NCBI RefSeq assembly: GCF_014205075.1
Contig: NZ_JACHMU010000001.1
Span: 1,550,001 to 1,614,000 of the forward strand
Reading direction: 5' to 3'
Origin: Microbacterium ginsengiterrae
Lineage (GTDB): Bacteria > Actinomycetota > Actinomycetes > Actinomycetales > Microbacteriaceae
Length of the DNA stretch: 64,000 bases
The notes beneath the pieces are model-generated. The model saw only the letters and a program-made list of their open reading frames with translations. It was not told where the DNA came from and searched no databases. A program made the position numbers and the translations under genes. Shown here in pieces: positions 16,482 through 24,804 of this stretch. Positions within the stretch are counted from its first letter, which is position 1, and each line of letters begins with the position of its first letter.

Positions 16482-17663
16482 ATGACCGACGCCGTCGTGC
16501 TCGCCGCTGTGCTCGGCGCGCTCGGCGGCGTCGTGCTCACCGTGCTGCTCCTCCTGGCCCGGCGCCTGGCCCGCGGCTCGGCGGATCTGGGAAGCGCCGC
16601 GGAGCGGGCGTCGTACGAGGCGATGCACCGGGCGAGCCTCGCTGCCCGGCACCTGCGCGGCGGGTTGGACGGACCGGAGGTCGCTCGCGCTGCGAGGCAT
16701 TTCCGCGCGCTGCTCGGCAGCGCGGCGATCGCGATCGTCAGCCAGGACGGCACCGTCTCCGTCGACGGAGCGACCGAAGGACTGGATTCCTCGGCGGTGC
16801 GGATCTCTCGGCGCATCCGCGAGTCCGGCCGGCGTCAGGTGTTCCGGCATCCGGACGGCGACGACATCGAGGCCGTCGGCGCACCGATCGTCGTCGACGG
16901 TCAGGTATCCGGTGTCGTCATCGCCTTCGCGACGCGGGTCCGCGCTGCGCTCGTGCGTGCGACCGGAGAGGTCGCCGACTGGTGTGCTGCGCAGGTCGAG
17001 CTCGGAGACCTGGATGCATCGCGCACGGCGCTCGCCGAGGCCGAGCTGCGCTCGCTGCGCGCGCAGATCTCGCCGCATTTCATCTACAACGCCCTCACCG
17101 CGATCGCCTCCTTCATCCACGTGGACCCGGAGCGAGCACGCGATCTCGTGCTCGAGTTCGCCGACTTCACCCGCTACTCGTTCCGCAGGCAGGGCGAGTT
17201 CACGACGCTCGCAGAGGAGCTGCAGAGCATCCACTCGTATCTGGCGCTCGAGCGGGCGCGCTTCGGCGACCGGCTCGAGGTGACCCTGCGTGTCGCACCG
17301 GAGACCCTGTCGACGGTCATCCCGTTCCTGTCGGTGCAGCCGCTGGTCGAGAATGCGGTGCGGCACGGTGTCGAGCCCGGCGAGGGCGGCGGGTCGATCA
17401 GGATCGAATCGAGCGATGACGGCACGCATACCGAGATCACCGTGGAGGACGACGGCGTCGGCATGGACCCTGAGACGCTGCGCACCCTGCTGACGACGGC
17501 GGTCGACGGCGCTCACGTCGGACTGCGCAATGTCGACACCCGGTTGCGGCAGATGTACGGAAGCGGGGGCGGCCTGGTCGTGGAGACGAATGCCGGCGCG
17601 GGTACGCTGGTCCGGATGCGGATACCGAAGTCGCAGCCGCTGCACGACCCCGAACGCGACTGA
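16482..17663 (+). CDS. LytS-type sensor histidine kinase
   Basis: A 393-residue sensor kinase. Residues 5-28 form one N-terminal membrane helix (VVLAAVLGALGGVVLTVLLLL). Residues 35-170 resemble a PAS/GAF-like input domain. The His_kinase block carries the phosphoacceptor His199 in QISPHFIYNAL and the ATPase motif QPLVENAVRHG, with DDGVGM further on. E. coli BtsS and YpdA, which sense pyruvate, instead carry a five-to-six helix 5TM-LYT sensor; here that part is missing, so the signal may be cytoplasmic. The regulator gene follows 23 bases later. Its genetic link to cstA and a carboxylate symporter suggests a pyruvate or acetate sensor. Confidence 0.93.
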   Translation: MTDAVVLAAVLGALGGVVLTVLLLLARRLARGSADLGSAAERASYEAMHRASLAARHLRGGLDGPEVARAARHFRALLGSAAIAIVSQDGTVSVDGATEGLDSSAVRISRRIRESGRRQVFRHPDGDDIEAVGAPIVVDGQVSGVVIAFATRVRAALVRATGEVADWCAAQVELGDLDASRTALAEAELRSLRAQISPHFIYNALTAIASFIHVDPERARDLVLEFADFTRYSFRRQGEFTTLAEELQSIHSYLALERARFGDRLEVTLRVAPETLSTVIPFLSVQPLVENAVRHGVEPGEGGGSIRIESSDDGTHTEITVEDDGVGMDPETLRTLLTTAVDGAHVGLRNVDTRLRQMYGSGGGLVVETNAGAGTLVRMRIPKSQPLHDPERD

Positions 17664-17686
17664 GCGTGGAAGGGAGCAGCGCGGTG

Positions 17687-18403
17687 ATGGATGTCCTCGT
17701 CGCCGATGACGAGCAGCCGGCGCGTGACGAGCTCGCCCACCTCCTGCGGCGTGATCCTCGCATCGGCGAGATCCTCACCGCCGTGTCGGGTGCGCAGGCT
17801 CTGCGCATGCTCACCGAACGGATCGTGTCCATCGCGTTCCTCGACATCCACATGCCCGGGCTCGGCGGCATGGAACTCGCCCGCTCTCTCGCCGGGCTCG
17901 CCCGGCCTCCCGCCGTCGTGTTCGTCACCGCCGACGATGCCAGAGCCGTCGACGCGTTCGACATCAGGGCGGCCGATTATCTGCTGAAGCCCGTGCGCCA
18001 GGAGCGGCTGCGTCAGGCCATCGACCGGGTCGGCGAGCTCTGCGGCTCCGCCGCTTCCTCGGAGGGCGAGATCCTCACCGTCACCGTCGGGTCCAGCGTG
18101 CGCTTCGTGTCGCGCAACGACGTGCGCTGGGTGCAGGCGCAGGGCGACTATTCGCGCCTGCACACCGTCGACGGCGCAGGACACCTCGTCCGCATCCCGA
18201 TATCGGAACTCGAGCAGCGCTGGGCCGATGCCGGCTACGTCCGTGTGCACCGCTCGTACCTCGTCGCCGCGTCCGCGATCGACGAGGCGACACTGTCGGG
18301 CGGAGAGCCTTCGGTAACGGTCGGGTCGGTGGTGCTGCCGGTGAGCCGGCGACTGCTGCCCGCCGTTCGCGAAGCGCTCGTGCGACGGGATGGCGCGCGA
18401 TGA
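17687..18403 (+). CDS. LytTR-family response regulator
   Basis: A 238-residue regulator with an N-terminal receiver domain and a C-terminal LytTR DNA-binding domain. The phosphorylation site is predicted at Asp53 (FLDIHMPG), with DD at the acidic pocket (VADDEQPA) and Lys in LLKPVRQERL. The LytTR part (about residues 130-238) has WVQAQGDYSRLHT and RVHRSYLV. The ATG at 17687 lies behind GGAAGGGAG; an upstream GTG at 17666 is less likely. It overlaps the next gene by four bases (ATGA). The likely target is the direct repeat in front of cstA. Confidence 0.94.
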   Translation: MDVLVADDEQPARDELAHLLRRDPRIGEILTAVSGAQALRMLTERIVSIAFLDIHMPGLGGMELARSLAGLARPPAVVFVTADDARAVDAFDIRAADYLLKPVRQERLRQAIDRVGELCGSAASSEGEILTVTVGSSVRFVSRNDVRWVQAQGDYSRLHTVDGAGHLVRIPISELEQRWADAGYVRVHRSYLVAASAIDEATLSGGEPSVTVGSVVLPVSRRLLPAVREALVRRDGAR

Positions 18404-18792
18404 CGACGCCCCCGCCGCGCCGGGTGCGCGTGACGGCCGACACCCCGGCGACGCGCGCACCGGCGCCCGGCTCGCGCGCACAGACCAGAGGGATCGCGTT
18501 GCCGGGTTCCCCCGTCGACGATGCGGATGCCGTCTACTCCCGAGCGCTTCGGCGCAGCCAGCTGCGGCTCGCCCTCGGCACGGTCGTCGGTTTCGTTGTG
18601 GTCACCGCCGCACTGACTCTGGCCATCGCGCTCATCCCCGCGGTCGACGACATCGTGGTCGCGGGTCTGCCGCTGTCGTGGATCCTGCACGCGTTCGGCT
18701 TCTACCCGGTGATCATCGTGTTCGCGGTGCTGTACCTGCGCGGTGCCGCCCGCAACGAGAGCGCATATCGCACACTCGAGGACCGGGAATGA
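18400..18792 (+). CDS. DUF485 family small membrane protein
   Basis: A 130-residue protein with a proline/arginine-rich N-terminal tail of about 45 residues and two membrane helices (about 60-82 and 93-113). This is the usual partner encoded just before acetate/monocarboxylate symporters of the ActP/MctC type. Start and stop overlap both neighbours by four bases (ATGA on each side), so lytTR, this gene and the symporter are translationally coupled. The role is unknown; it may act as an accessory subunit. Confidence 0.85.
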   Translation: MTTPPPRRVRVTADTPATRAPAPGSRAQTRGIALPGSPVDDADAVYSRALRRSQLRLALGTVVGFVVVTAALTLAIALIPAVDDIVVAGLPLSWILHAFGFYPVIIVFAVLYLRGAARNESAYRTLEDRE

Positions 18793-20312
18793 ACCCGATC
18801 TTCGACCTCATCGGCGTGGGTCTTGTCATCGTCGCGACGCTGCTGATCGGCGTGTACGGGCTTCGAGTCTCCCGCACCACCAGCGACTTCTTCGTCGCAT
18901 CGCGCACCGTGCGTCCGGTGTGGAACGCCTCCGCGATCAGCGGCGAATACCTGTCTGCCGGGACCTTCCTCGGCCTGTCAGGACTCGTGCTGCTCGAAGG
19001 CGCCAGAGGGTTCTGGTTCCCGATCGGCTACGCCGCGGGCTACCTGCTCGTGCTCGTCTTCGTCGCCGCGCCCCTTCGCCGCAGCGGTGCGTACACGATT
19101 CCCGACTTCATCGAGGCGAGGCTCGAGAGTGTGCGTGCACGACGCGTGACGAGCGCGGCGGTCCTGATCATCGGGTGGCTGTACATCGTGCCGCAGCTGC
19201 ATGGTGCCGGTCTCACTCTGAGTGTCGTGGCCGGCCTCCCGGAGTGGGTGGGCGAGGTCGCGGTCGCTGTCCTCGTCGCGGGCTCAGTCGCCGCCGGTGG
19301 CATGCGCGCGATCACGTATGTGCAGGCTTTCCAGTACTGGTTGAAGCTCTTCGCGCTGCTCGTGCCACTGGTGTGCATCGTCTTCGCGCTCACCGGCGGA
19401 CCGCGTGATGTCGACCCGGTGCTGATCTTCCCCGCCGAGGCCGGTCCTGCCGGTTTCGAGCTGTACGAGACCATGTCGCTCATGCTCGCGCTGGTGCTCG
19501 GGACGATGGGGCTGCCGCACGTCCTGGTGCGCTTCTACACCAGCCCGACGGGCGTCTCCGCACGGCAGACGACGGTGCTGGTGATCGTGATGGTGAGCGC
19601 GTTCTACGCTGTCTCCAGCGGTATGGGCCTCGTGTCCCGCATCGTCGCCCCCGACTTGGCCGATCCCGCCGTCGCGGACACGGCGGCGCTCGTCCTGCCG
19701 GCACGCGTGTTCCCCGGCCTGTTCGGTGAACTCCTCACGGCGCTGGTGGTCGCCGGTGCGTTCGCGGCGTTCCTGGCGACATCCGCAGGACTGATCGTGT
19801 CGCTGGCCGGCGTGATCAGTCAGGACGTCTTCTCAGGGTCGGTACGCGCGTTCCGCCTCTCCGCGGTCCTGTGCGCCGCGGTGCCACTCGCGGTCGCGCT
19901 GCTCACGAGCCCGGCAGGGCTGGGCTCGAGTGTGGGGATGGTGTTCGTCTTCGCCGCATCCATGCTCTCGCCCGTCGTGCTGCTCGGCGTCTGGTGGGCC
20001 GGTCTCACGGCGCGCGGCGCTGTCGCGGGGATGGTCACCGGCGGTCTCGCCCCGGCCCTCGCGCTGCTCGTCCACACCGCCGTCGGCGGTGTCGGGGCCG
20101 CCGCCCCCTTCCTCGCGCAGCCGGCCGCGTGGACCATTCCGCTCGCGACCGCGGTGACCGTCGGCGTCTCGCTGCTGGGGGGCGGAGCCGCGCCTTCGCG
20201 CGCCGATCGATTCCTTGCGCGGCTGCACACGCCGGAGCGCGCAGAGGGGCGCCCACCTGGTCGCTCCTCCGGCGCCGACCCTGCCGAACATCGCCCTTCG
20301 AGTGGCGAATAG
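18789..20312 (+). CDS. Sodium:solute symporter, ActP/MctC-like monocarboxylate transporter
   Basis: A 507-residue polytopic protein of the SSS family, with about 13 membrane helices. RTTSDFFVASRTVRPVWN and AISGEYLSAGTFLGLSGLVL are the typical N-terminal motifs of ActP/MctC-type carriers, which take up acetate, pyruvate and propionate with Na+ or H+. The ATG at 18789 was chosen for its four-base overlap with the DUF485 gene; the frame is open far upstream only by chance. The tail (from about residue 470) is hydrophilic and proline-rich. Placed behind a LytS/LytTR pair and near cstA, it is likely a second entry route for the same compounds. Confidence 0.93.
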   Translation: MNPIFDLIGVGLVIVATLLIGVYGLRVSRTTSDFFVASRTVRPVWNASAISGEYLSAGTFLGLSGLVLLEGARGFWFPIGYAAGYLLVLVFVAAPLRRSGAYTIPDFIEARLESVRARRVTSAAVLIIGWLYIVPQLHGAGLTLSVVAGLPEWVGEVAVAVLVAGSVAAGGMRAITYVQAFQYWLKLFALLVPLVCIVFALTGGPRDVDPVLIFPAEAGPAGFELYETMSLMLALVLGTMGLPHVLVRFYTSPTGVSARQTTVLVIVMVSAFYAVSSGMGLVSRIVAPDLADPAVADTAALVLPARVFPGLFGELLTALVVAGAFAAFLATSAGLIVSLAGVISQDVFSGSVRAFRLSAVLCAAVPLAVALLTSPAGLGSSVGMVFVFAASMLSPVVLLGVWWAGLTARGAVAGMVTGGLAPALALLVHTAVGGVGAAAPFLAQPAAWTIPLATAVTVGVSLLGGGAAPSRADRFLARLHTPERAEGRPPGRSSGADPAEHRPSSGE

Positions 20313-20340
20313 TCCAATGGTGCGGTCCGTGATCGCGGAT

Positions 20341-20385
20341 TACCTTGATCGATTGTGCGGCCACGACGCCGTGCATCGCGATCAA
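20341..20385 (+). promoter_or_regulatory. Promoter and leader inverted repeat of the subtilisin gene
   Basis: TACCTT (20341-20346) is a possible -10. TTGATCG (20345-20351) and CGATCAA (20379-20385) form a 7-bp inverted repeat with a 27-base loop that would end just before the ribosome site GGAG (20387-20390). No terminator for the upstream symporter is visible in this 87-base gap. Confidence 0.35.
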
Positions 20386-20399
20386 CGGAGATGACATAC

Positions 20400-23300
20400 A
20401 TGGGTCGATCACCTCTCCGGTTGACAGTCGGCGCGACACTCGCCGCACTGGTCATCGGAACCTCGGCAACTGCAAGCTTCGCCGGCGTCGAGGAGGTGAC
20501 GCATCCGACCCCGGTCGACGGGACGCCAGGACACTACATCGTCGTCATGAAGGCCGACCCGCTGGCCACCTACGAGGGCGACACGAAGGGCCTTCGGCGC
20601 ACGAAGCCCGATCAGGGCTCCCAGCTCGACGCGCAGTCCCCTGATTCGCAGAAGTACATCGCGCACCTCGAGAACGAACAACGCAAGCTCGCCAAGGCAG
20701 AGGGGGTCACCCCTGACACGACGTACCAGGTGACGCTCAACGGCTTCAGCGCCGACCTCAGCGGCGAGCAGGTCGATGCCCTTCGTGCGTCGAAGGACGT
20801 GCTCGAGGTGTTCCCCGATGAGATCCGGCACCCTGACGCGCAGTCCTCGACGGACTTCCTCGGGCTCGGCGACGACACGGCCGGTGCCGGGGGCGTCTGG
20901 GAAGCCACCGGTGGAGTCGACCGTGCAGGTGAGGGCGTGGTCGTGGGCGTCATCGACACCGGGATCGCCCCGGAGCATCCGTCCTTCGCCGGTGACAAGC
21001 TCAAGAAGAAGAACAACAAGAAGAGCGAGGGACAGCCGTACACCGACGGCTCCTACGTGTACTTCGACAAGTCCGACGGGACCCAGTTCCGCAGCAAGAT
21101 CGTGCAGGGCCAGGACTGGGACAAGCACGACTACACGACCAAGCTCGTCGGCGGACAGTACTTCTCGACCGGCGCCGCGGCGGCCGGATACGACTTCTCG
21201 TCCGACTACCTGTCGCCCCGCGACGGCGACGGTCACGGGTCTCACACCGCGAGCACCGCGGCCGGTGAGTTCGGCGTGGAGGCGACCGTCGAGGGTACCG
21301 GTCTCGGCACGATCTCCGGAGTCGCGCCGGCGGCCAAGGTCGCCGCGTACAAGGCCTGTTTCGTCGGACCGGACCCGCTCGTCAGCTCCGACGACATCTG
21401 CGCCCTCAGCGACCTCGTCGCCGCGATCGACCAGGCCGTCGCCGACGGCGTCGACGTGATCAACTACTCGATCGGTGGAGGGGCGGCCACCTCCGTCCTC
21501 GAGCCGGACGACATCGCCTTCCTCAACGCGGCGGCCGCCGGTGTCTTCGTCTCGGTGAGTGCCGGCAACTCGGGTCCCGATCCCGTGACGGCCGACCACG
21601 CGTCGCCCTGGTACACCACGGTCGCGGCATCCACGATCCCCACGTGGGAGGGCACGGTCAGCTTCGACGGATTCGCGCAGGCCGGGGCATCGGTCTCCGT
21701 GCCGTTCGGCGAGACCATCACCGGCCCGTCGATCTATGCCGGCGACGCGGCGGCCGCCGGCGCGGCGGACGCGGCTCTGTGCATGCCCGGCACGCTCGAT
21801 CCGGCCAAGGTCGCCGGTCGCATCGTCGTGTGCGACCGCGGGGTGAACGCCCGCGCGGAGAAGTCACAGGTCGTGGCGGATGCCGGCGGGATCGGTGTCG
21901 TGCTCGTCAACGTCCCCGGTGAGGCCGACTCGCTCGACAACGACTTCCACGTCATCCCGACCGTGCACCTCGCGGCCGCGAACCGTGAGGCCGTTCTCGC
22001 CTACGTGCGAGGCGGCACGGATCGTCCGATCACTCTGACCGGCGAGAACACGACCGACCAGACGACCCCGGTTCCGCAGATCGCCGGGTTCTCCAGCCGT
22101 GGCCCGATGCAGGCGGACGGCAGCGACGTGATGAAGCCGGACATCGCCGCACCCGGTGTGGCGATCCTCGCCGCCACGAACAGCGGCCGAAAGGACGCTC
22201 CGACCTTCGGCATCCTCTCGGGGACGTCGATGGCGGCACCGCACGTCGCCGGACTCGGTGCGCTGTACCTCGGCGAGCGTCCGAACGCCTCACCCGCGGA
22301 GATCAAGTCGGCCATGATGACGACCGCCTACGACACGGTGAACGCCGACGGCTCGGCGAACCGCGATCCGTTCGCACAGGGTGCCGGCCACGTGGACCCG
22401 ACGCGGTTCTTCGAGCCGGGGATGCTGTACCTCAACGGTGTGACGGACTGGTTGGCGTTCCTCGAGGGCAAGGGGTTGGCGGACTTCGACGGCGTCGAGC
22501 CGATCGACGGCAGCGACCTGAACCTCGCGTCGATCTCCATCGGCACGCTGGCCAGTGCGCAGTCCGTGACCCGCACGGTCACATCGACCGAAGCGGGGGC
22601 GTTCACGGCCTCCGTGGACATGCCCGGTGTGGACGTCACGGTCGAGCCGTCGACGCTCTCCTTCGGTGGTCCGGGTGAGACGGCGACCTACACCGTCACG
22701 TTCGCCAACGACAGCGCCGCGGTCGAGCAGTGGGCGACGGGGTCGCTCACCTGGTCGAGCGAATCGCGAGCAGTGCGCACGCCGATCGCGGTGTTCCCGG
22801 TGACCGCCGACGCTCCGGCGGAGACGTCGGGTACGGGTGCGGACGGATCGACGGTCGTCGAGATCATTCCAGGGGTCGACGGTGAGCTGCCGCTGACGAC
22901 GGCCGGTCTCACGCCGTTCGAGTTGCTGACGGACCCGGACAACCCCGTCGACGGGCACACCGGCGACGAGAACTCCGGTGACGCGAACAAGGACGTCGCA
23001 TGGATCGTCGAGGTGCCGGAGGGCACCGCGCTGTCCCGCTTCGACCTGGACTCCTCGGATGACGAGGGCAGCGACCTCGATCTGACCGTGTACCGGGTGG
23101 TGTCCGCGGATGACCTGCGGTACTACGAGATGTGGCAGTCGGCGACCGTGTCGGCGGACGAGCAGGTCACGATCCCGACCCCGGCGACCGGCACCTACCT
23201 CGTCGTCGCGAACGTCTACTCCACGTCGGGGCCGATGACGTGGGACATGACCTACGCCAATGTGGCCGCGGACGGTGAGGGCGGCTTCGCCGCCTCGCCG

Positions 23301-23441
23301 AACCCGCTTCCTGTCGTGCAGGGGGAGCAGACCGCGTTCGAGCTGAGCTGGTCCGGTCTCACCGCCGGCACGCGGTACCTCGGCGTGGTCCAGTACGGCG
23401 ACTCCGCCGTGCGGACGATCGTCACGGTCGACACCGAGTAG
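20400..23441 (+). CDS. Secreted S8 subtilisin-like serine protease with PA domain
   Basis: A 1013-residue exported protease. The ATG at 20400 is nine bases after GGAG; the in-frame ATG at 20391 touches that site and is less likely. There is a signal peptide (residues 1-27, ending ATASFAG). Residues 40-150 are an I9-type propeptide. The catalytic triad is complete: Asp186 (VIDTGIAPEHP), His279 (GDGHGSHTAS) and Ser610 (GTSMAAPHVAG). A protease-associated domain is inserted between His and Ser (GRIVVCDRGVNARAEKSQ). About residues 700-1013 are beta-rich FN3-like domains. There is no sorting signal or C-terminal membrane helix, so it is probably released. It likely degrades extracellular proteins for nutrition. 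Confidence 0.95.
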   Translation: MGRSPLRLTVGATLAALVIGTSATASFAGVEEVTHPTPVDGTPGHYIVVMKADPLATYEGDTKGLRRTKPDQGSQLDAQSPDSQKYIAHLENEQRKLAKAEGVTPDTTYQVTLNGFSADLSGEQVDALRASKDVLEVFPDEIRHPDAQSSTDFLGLGDDTAGAGGVWEATGGVDRAGEGVVVGVIDTGIAPEHPSFAGDKLKKKNNKKSEGQPYTDGSYVYFDKSDGTQFRSKIVQGQDWDKHDYTTKLVGGQYFSTGAAAAGYDFSSDYLSPRDGDGHGSHTASTAAGEFGVEATVEGTGLGTISGVAPAAKVAAYKACFVGPDPLVSSDDICALSDLVAAIDQAVADGVDVINYSIGGGAATSVLEPDDIAFLNAAAAGVFVSVSAGNSGPDPVTADHASPWYTTVAASTIPTWEGTVSFDGFAQAGASVSVPFGETITGPSIYAGDAAAAGAADAALCMPGTLDPAKVAGRIVVCDRGVNARAEKSQVVADAGGIGVVLVNVPGEADSLDNDFHVIPTVHLAAANREAVLAYVRGGTDRPITLTGENTTDQTTPVPQIAGFSSRGPMQADGSDVMKPDIAAPGVAILAATNSGRKDAPTFGILSGTSMAAPHVAGLGALYLGERPNASPAEIKSAMMTTAYDTVNADGSANRDPFAQGAGHVDPTRFFEPGMLYLNGVTDWLAFLEGKGLADFDGVEPIDGSDLNLASISIGTLASAQSVTRTVTSTEAGAFTASVDMPGVDVTVEPSTLSFGGPGETATYTVTFANDSAAVEQWATGSLTWSSESRAVRTPIAVFPVTADAPAETSGTGADGSTVVEIIPGVDGELPLTTAGLTPFELLTDPDNPVDGHTGDENSGDANKDVAWIVEVPEGTALSRFDLDSSDDEGSDLDLTVYRVVSADDLRYYEMWQSATVSADEQVTIPTPATGTYLVVANVYSTSGPMTWDMTYANVAADGEGGFAASPNPLPVVQGEQTAFELSWSGLTAGTRYLGVVQYGDSAVRTIVTVDTE

Positions 23442-23453
23442 GAACCGGTGGGG

Positions 23454-23485
23454 GAGGGGCACCTGCGTTCTCGCGGGTGCCCCTC
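23454..23485. terminator. Bidirectional intrinsic terminator
   Basis: GAGGGGCACC pairs with GGTGCCCCTC, and TGCG with CGCG (one T-G wobble), giving a 14-bp stem with the loop TTCT. It sits in the 52-base gap between the convergent protease and pirin genes. Confidence 0.82.
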
Positions 23486-23493
23486 TTGCGTGC

Positions 23494-24420
23494 TCAGATC
23501 GAGCGGCGCCGGGGTTTCAGCGTGACGTGGGGGAGTTCAGGGGCCGGAATCCGCTCCTCACCGTGGTCGACGACCCGCCCGAACCGCGCCGCGGCCTCCG
23601 CCGACTCCCAGTCCTCACGCGCCCGCTCGATCTCGTCGTGCGTCCGCGCGGCGAAGTTCCACCACATCACGAGGTCTTCTTCAAAGGGTTCTCCGCCGAG
23701 CAGGAAGATCCGCGCGCCCGTTGTCGTCGAGAGCGTCACTCCGGATCGAGAGTCGCCGAGGTAGAGCATCTCGTCGGGTGCCGGCATCCGGTCATCGACG
23801 GTCAGGTCACCGTCGATGAGGACGACGGCGTGCTCCCAGGCCGGGTCGAGTGGCAGGACGACACGACTGGCGGGAGCCAGCGCGAACTCCGCGCCGACGA
23901 TGGGTGTGTACACGGTCGCGGGGGAACGGACACCGGCGAACTCCCCGAGGACCACTGTGCCGGCGGCGTTCGCACCGGTCTCCGCCGGCACCGTCACCGA
24001 GGGCAGGGACGTGTGCTGCTCGAATCCCGCCGCGCCGGCGCGCGCGGAGTCGGGCAGCACGACCCACAGCTGCAGGGCGTCGAGGGGGATCGGGTCGTCC
24101 CCCACGGAGTACTCCGAATGCGAGATGCCGTCGCCCGCCGTCATGAGATTGAGCTGGCCGCGCTCGAGGGTGACGTCGTTGCCCTCCGAGTCCCGGTGGC
24201 GGATGCGCCCGACCAGTGGCCATGTGACGGTCTGAAGACCGATGTGCGGATGCGGATCGACCCGCATGCGCACCTCGTCGGGGCCGAACCGGTCGAGGAA
24301 GCACCAGGCGCCGACCGTCGGGATGTCGCGGTTCGGAAGCGTCCGCAGCACGCTCATGGCGCGGACGCCGCCCAGCGGCACCTCCCGCGGTTCGAGCAGG
24401 AGGGTCCGTTGACCGATCAT
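23494..24420 (-). CDS. Pirin family protein (bicupin)
   Basis: A 308-residue cytoplasmic protein with two cupin domains. The N-terminal cupin carries the metal-binding motif DPHPHIGLQTVTW and a later HSEYS; bacterial relatives act as quercetin dioxygenases or regulate pyruvate dehydrogenase, and many have no known role. The ATG at 24420 overlaps the stop of the upstream acetyltransferase gene by four bases, so the two are coupled. The frame continues open beyond this start only as a shadow of RecQ. The C-terminal pirin_C domain (EPFEEDLVMWWNFAARTHDEI) is intact. Confidence 0.92.
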   Translation of the reverse strand: MIGQRTLLLEPREVPLGGVRAMSVLRTLPNRDIPTVGAWCFLDRFGPDEVRMRVDPHPHIGLQTVTWPLVGRIRHRDSEGNDVTLERGQLNLMTAGDGISHSEYSVGDDPIPLDALQLWVVLPDSARAGAAGFEQHTSLPSVTVPAETGANAAGTVVLGEFAGVRSPATVYTPIVGAEFALAPASRVVLPLDPAWEHAVVLIDGDLTVDDRMPAPDEMLYLGDSRSGVTLSTTTGARIFLLGGEPFEEDLVMWWNFAARTHDEIERAREDWESAEAAARFGRVVDHGEERIPAPELPHVTLKPRRRSI

Positions 24421-24737
24421 GATGACGCAGCGGGATCGGTCGGAAGCTGCGGCCAGCGGATGTCCGCCCCATCGACCTCGTTGCGCGTGAGGTAACGGGC
24501 GATGTACGGGCAGTACGGGACGATCGTCGTGCCGGATGCCACGGCGTCGGCGAGGGCGCGGGAGGCCAGGATCGGGGCCAGGCCCTTGCCCTGGAAGGCC
24601 GGGTCGACCTCGGTGTGGGTGAAGAGGATCTCCCCGCGGCGTTCCTTGAACTCGGCGAAGCCGGCGAGGGTGTCGCCGACGCGGATCTCGTAGCGCGATG
24701 CGGCATCGTTTCGGGTGACAGTGGGCTCTTCGGTCAT
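24417..24737 (-). CDS. Small GNAT-type N-acetyltransferase (YjdJ-like)
   Basis: A 106-residue protein of the short GNAT subfamily. DTLAGFAEFKERRGEILFTHTEVDPAFQGKGLAPILA contains the acetyl-CoA pyrophosphate-binding loop (FQGKGLA), and VPYCPYIARYL matches the family C-terminal motif. The ATG at 24737 has AGGGAG upstream, better than the ATG nine codons earlier. It is the first gene of a two-gene operon with pirin. The substrate is unknown. The short family often has housekeeping or antioxidant associations. Confidence 0.85.
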   Translation of the reverse strand: MTEEPTVTRNDAASRYEIRVGDTLAGFAEFKERRGEILFTHTEVDPAFQGKGLAPILASRALADAVASGTTIVPYCPYIARYLTRNEVDGADIRWPQLPTDPAASS

Positions 24738-24792
24738 GGCTGCTCCCTTGCTCTCGTTCCACACTAGGGCGGCCGGTGTCGGCCGGGGTCGT

Positions 24793-24798
24793 TACGCT
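24793..24798 (+). promoter_or_regulatory. -10 box of a leaderless promoter (recQ)
   Basis: TACGCT is followed by GGAGGG and the ATG at 24805. The GGAGG is too close to the ATG to work as a ribosome site, so a leaderless start is the better reading. Confidence 0.6.
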
Positions 24799-24804
24799 GG
24801 AGGG

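Noticed and set aside
18390..18788. Upstream extension of the symporter frame (133 extra codons)
   Set aside because: It overlaps the DUF485 gene entirely, lacks membrane or family character, and the ATG at 18789 makes the usual four-base overlap.
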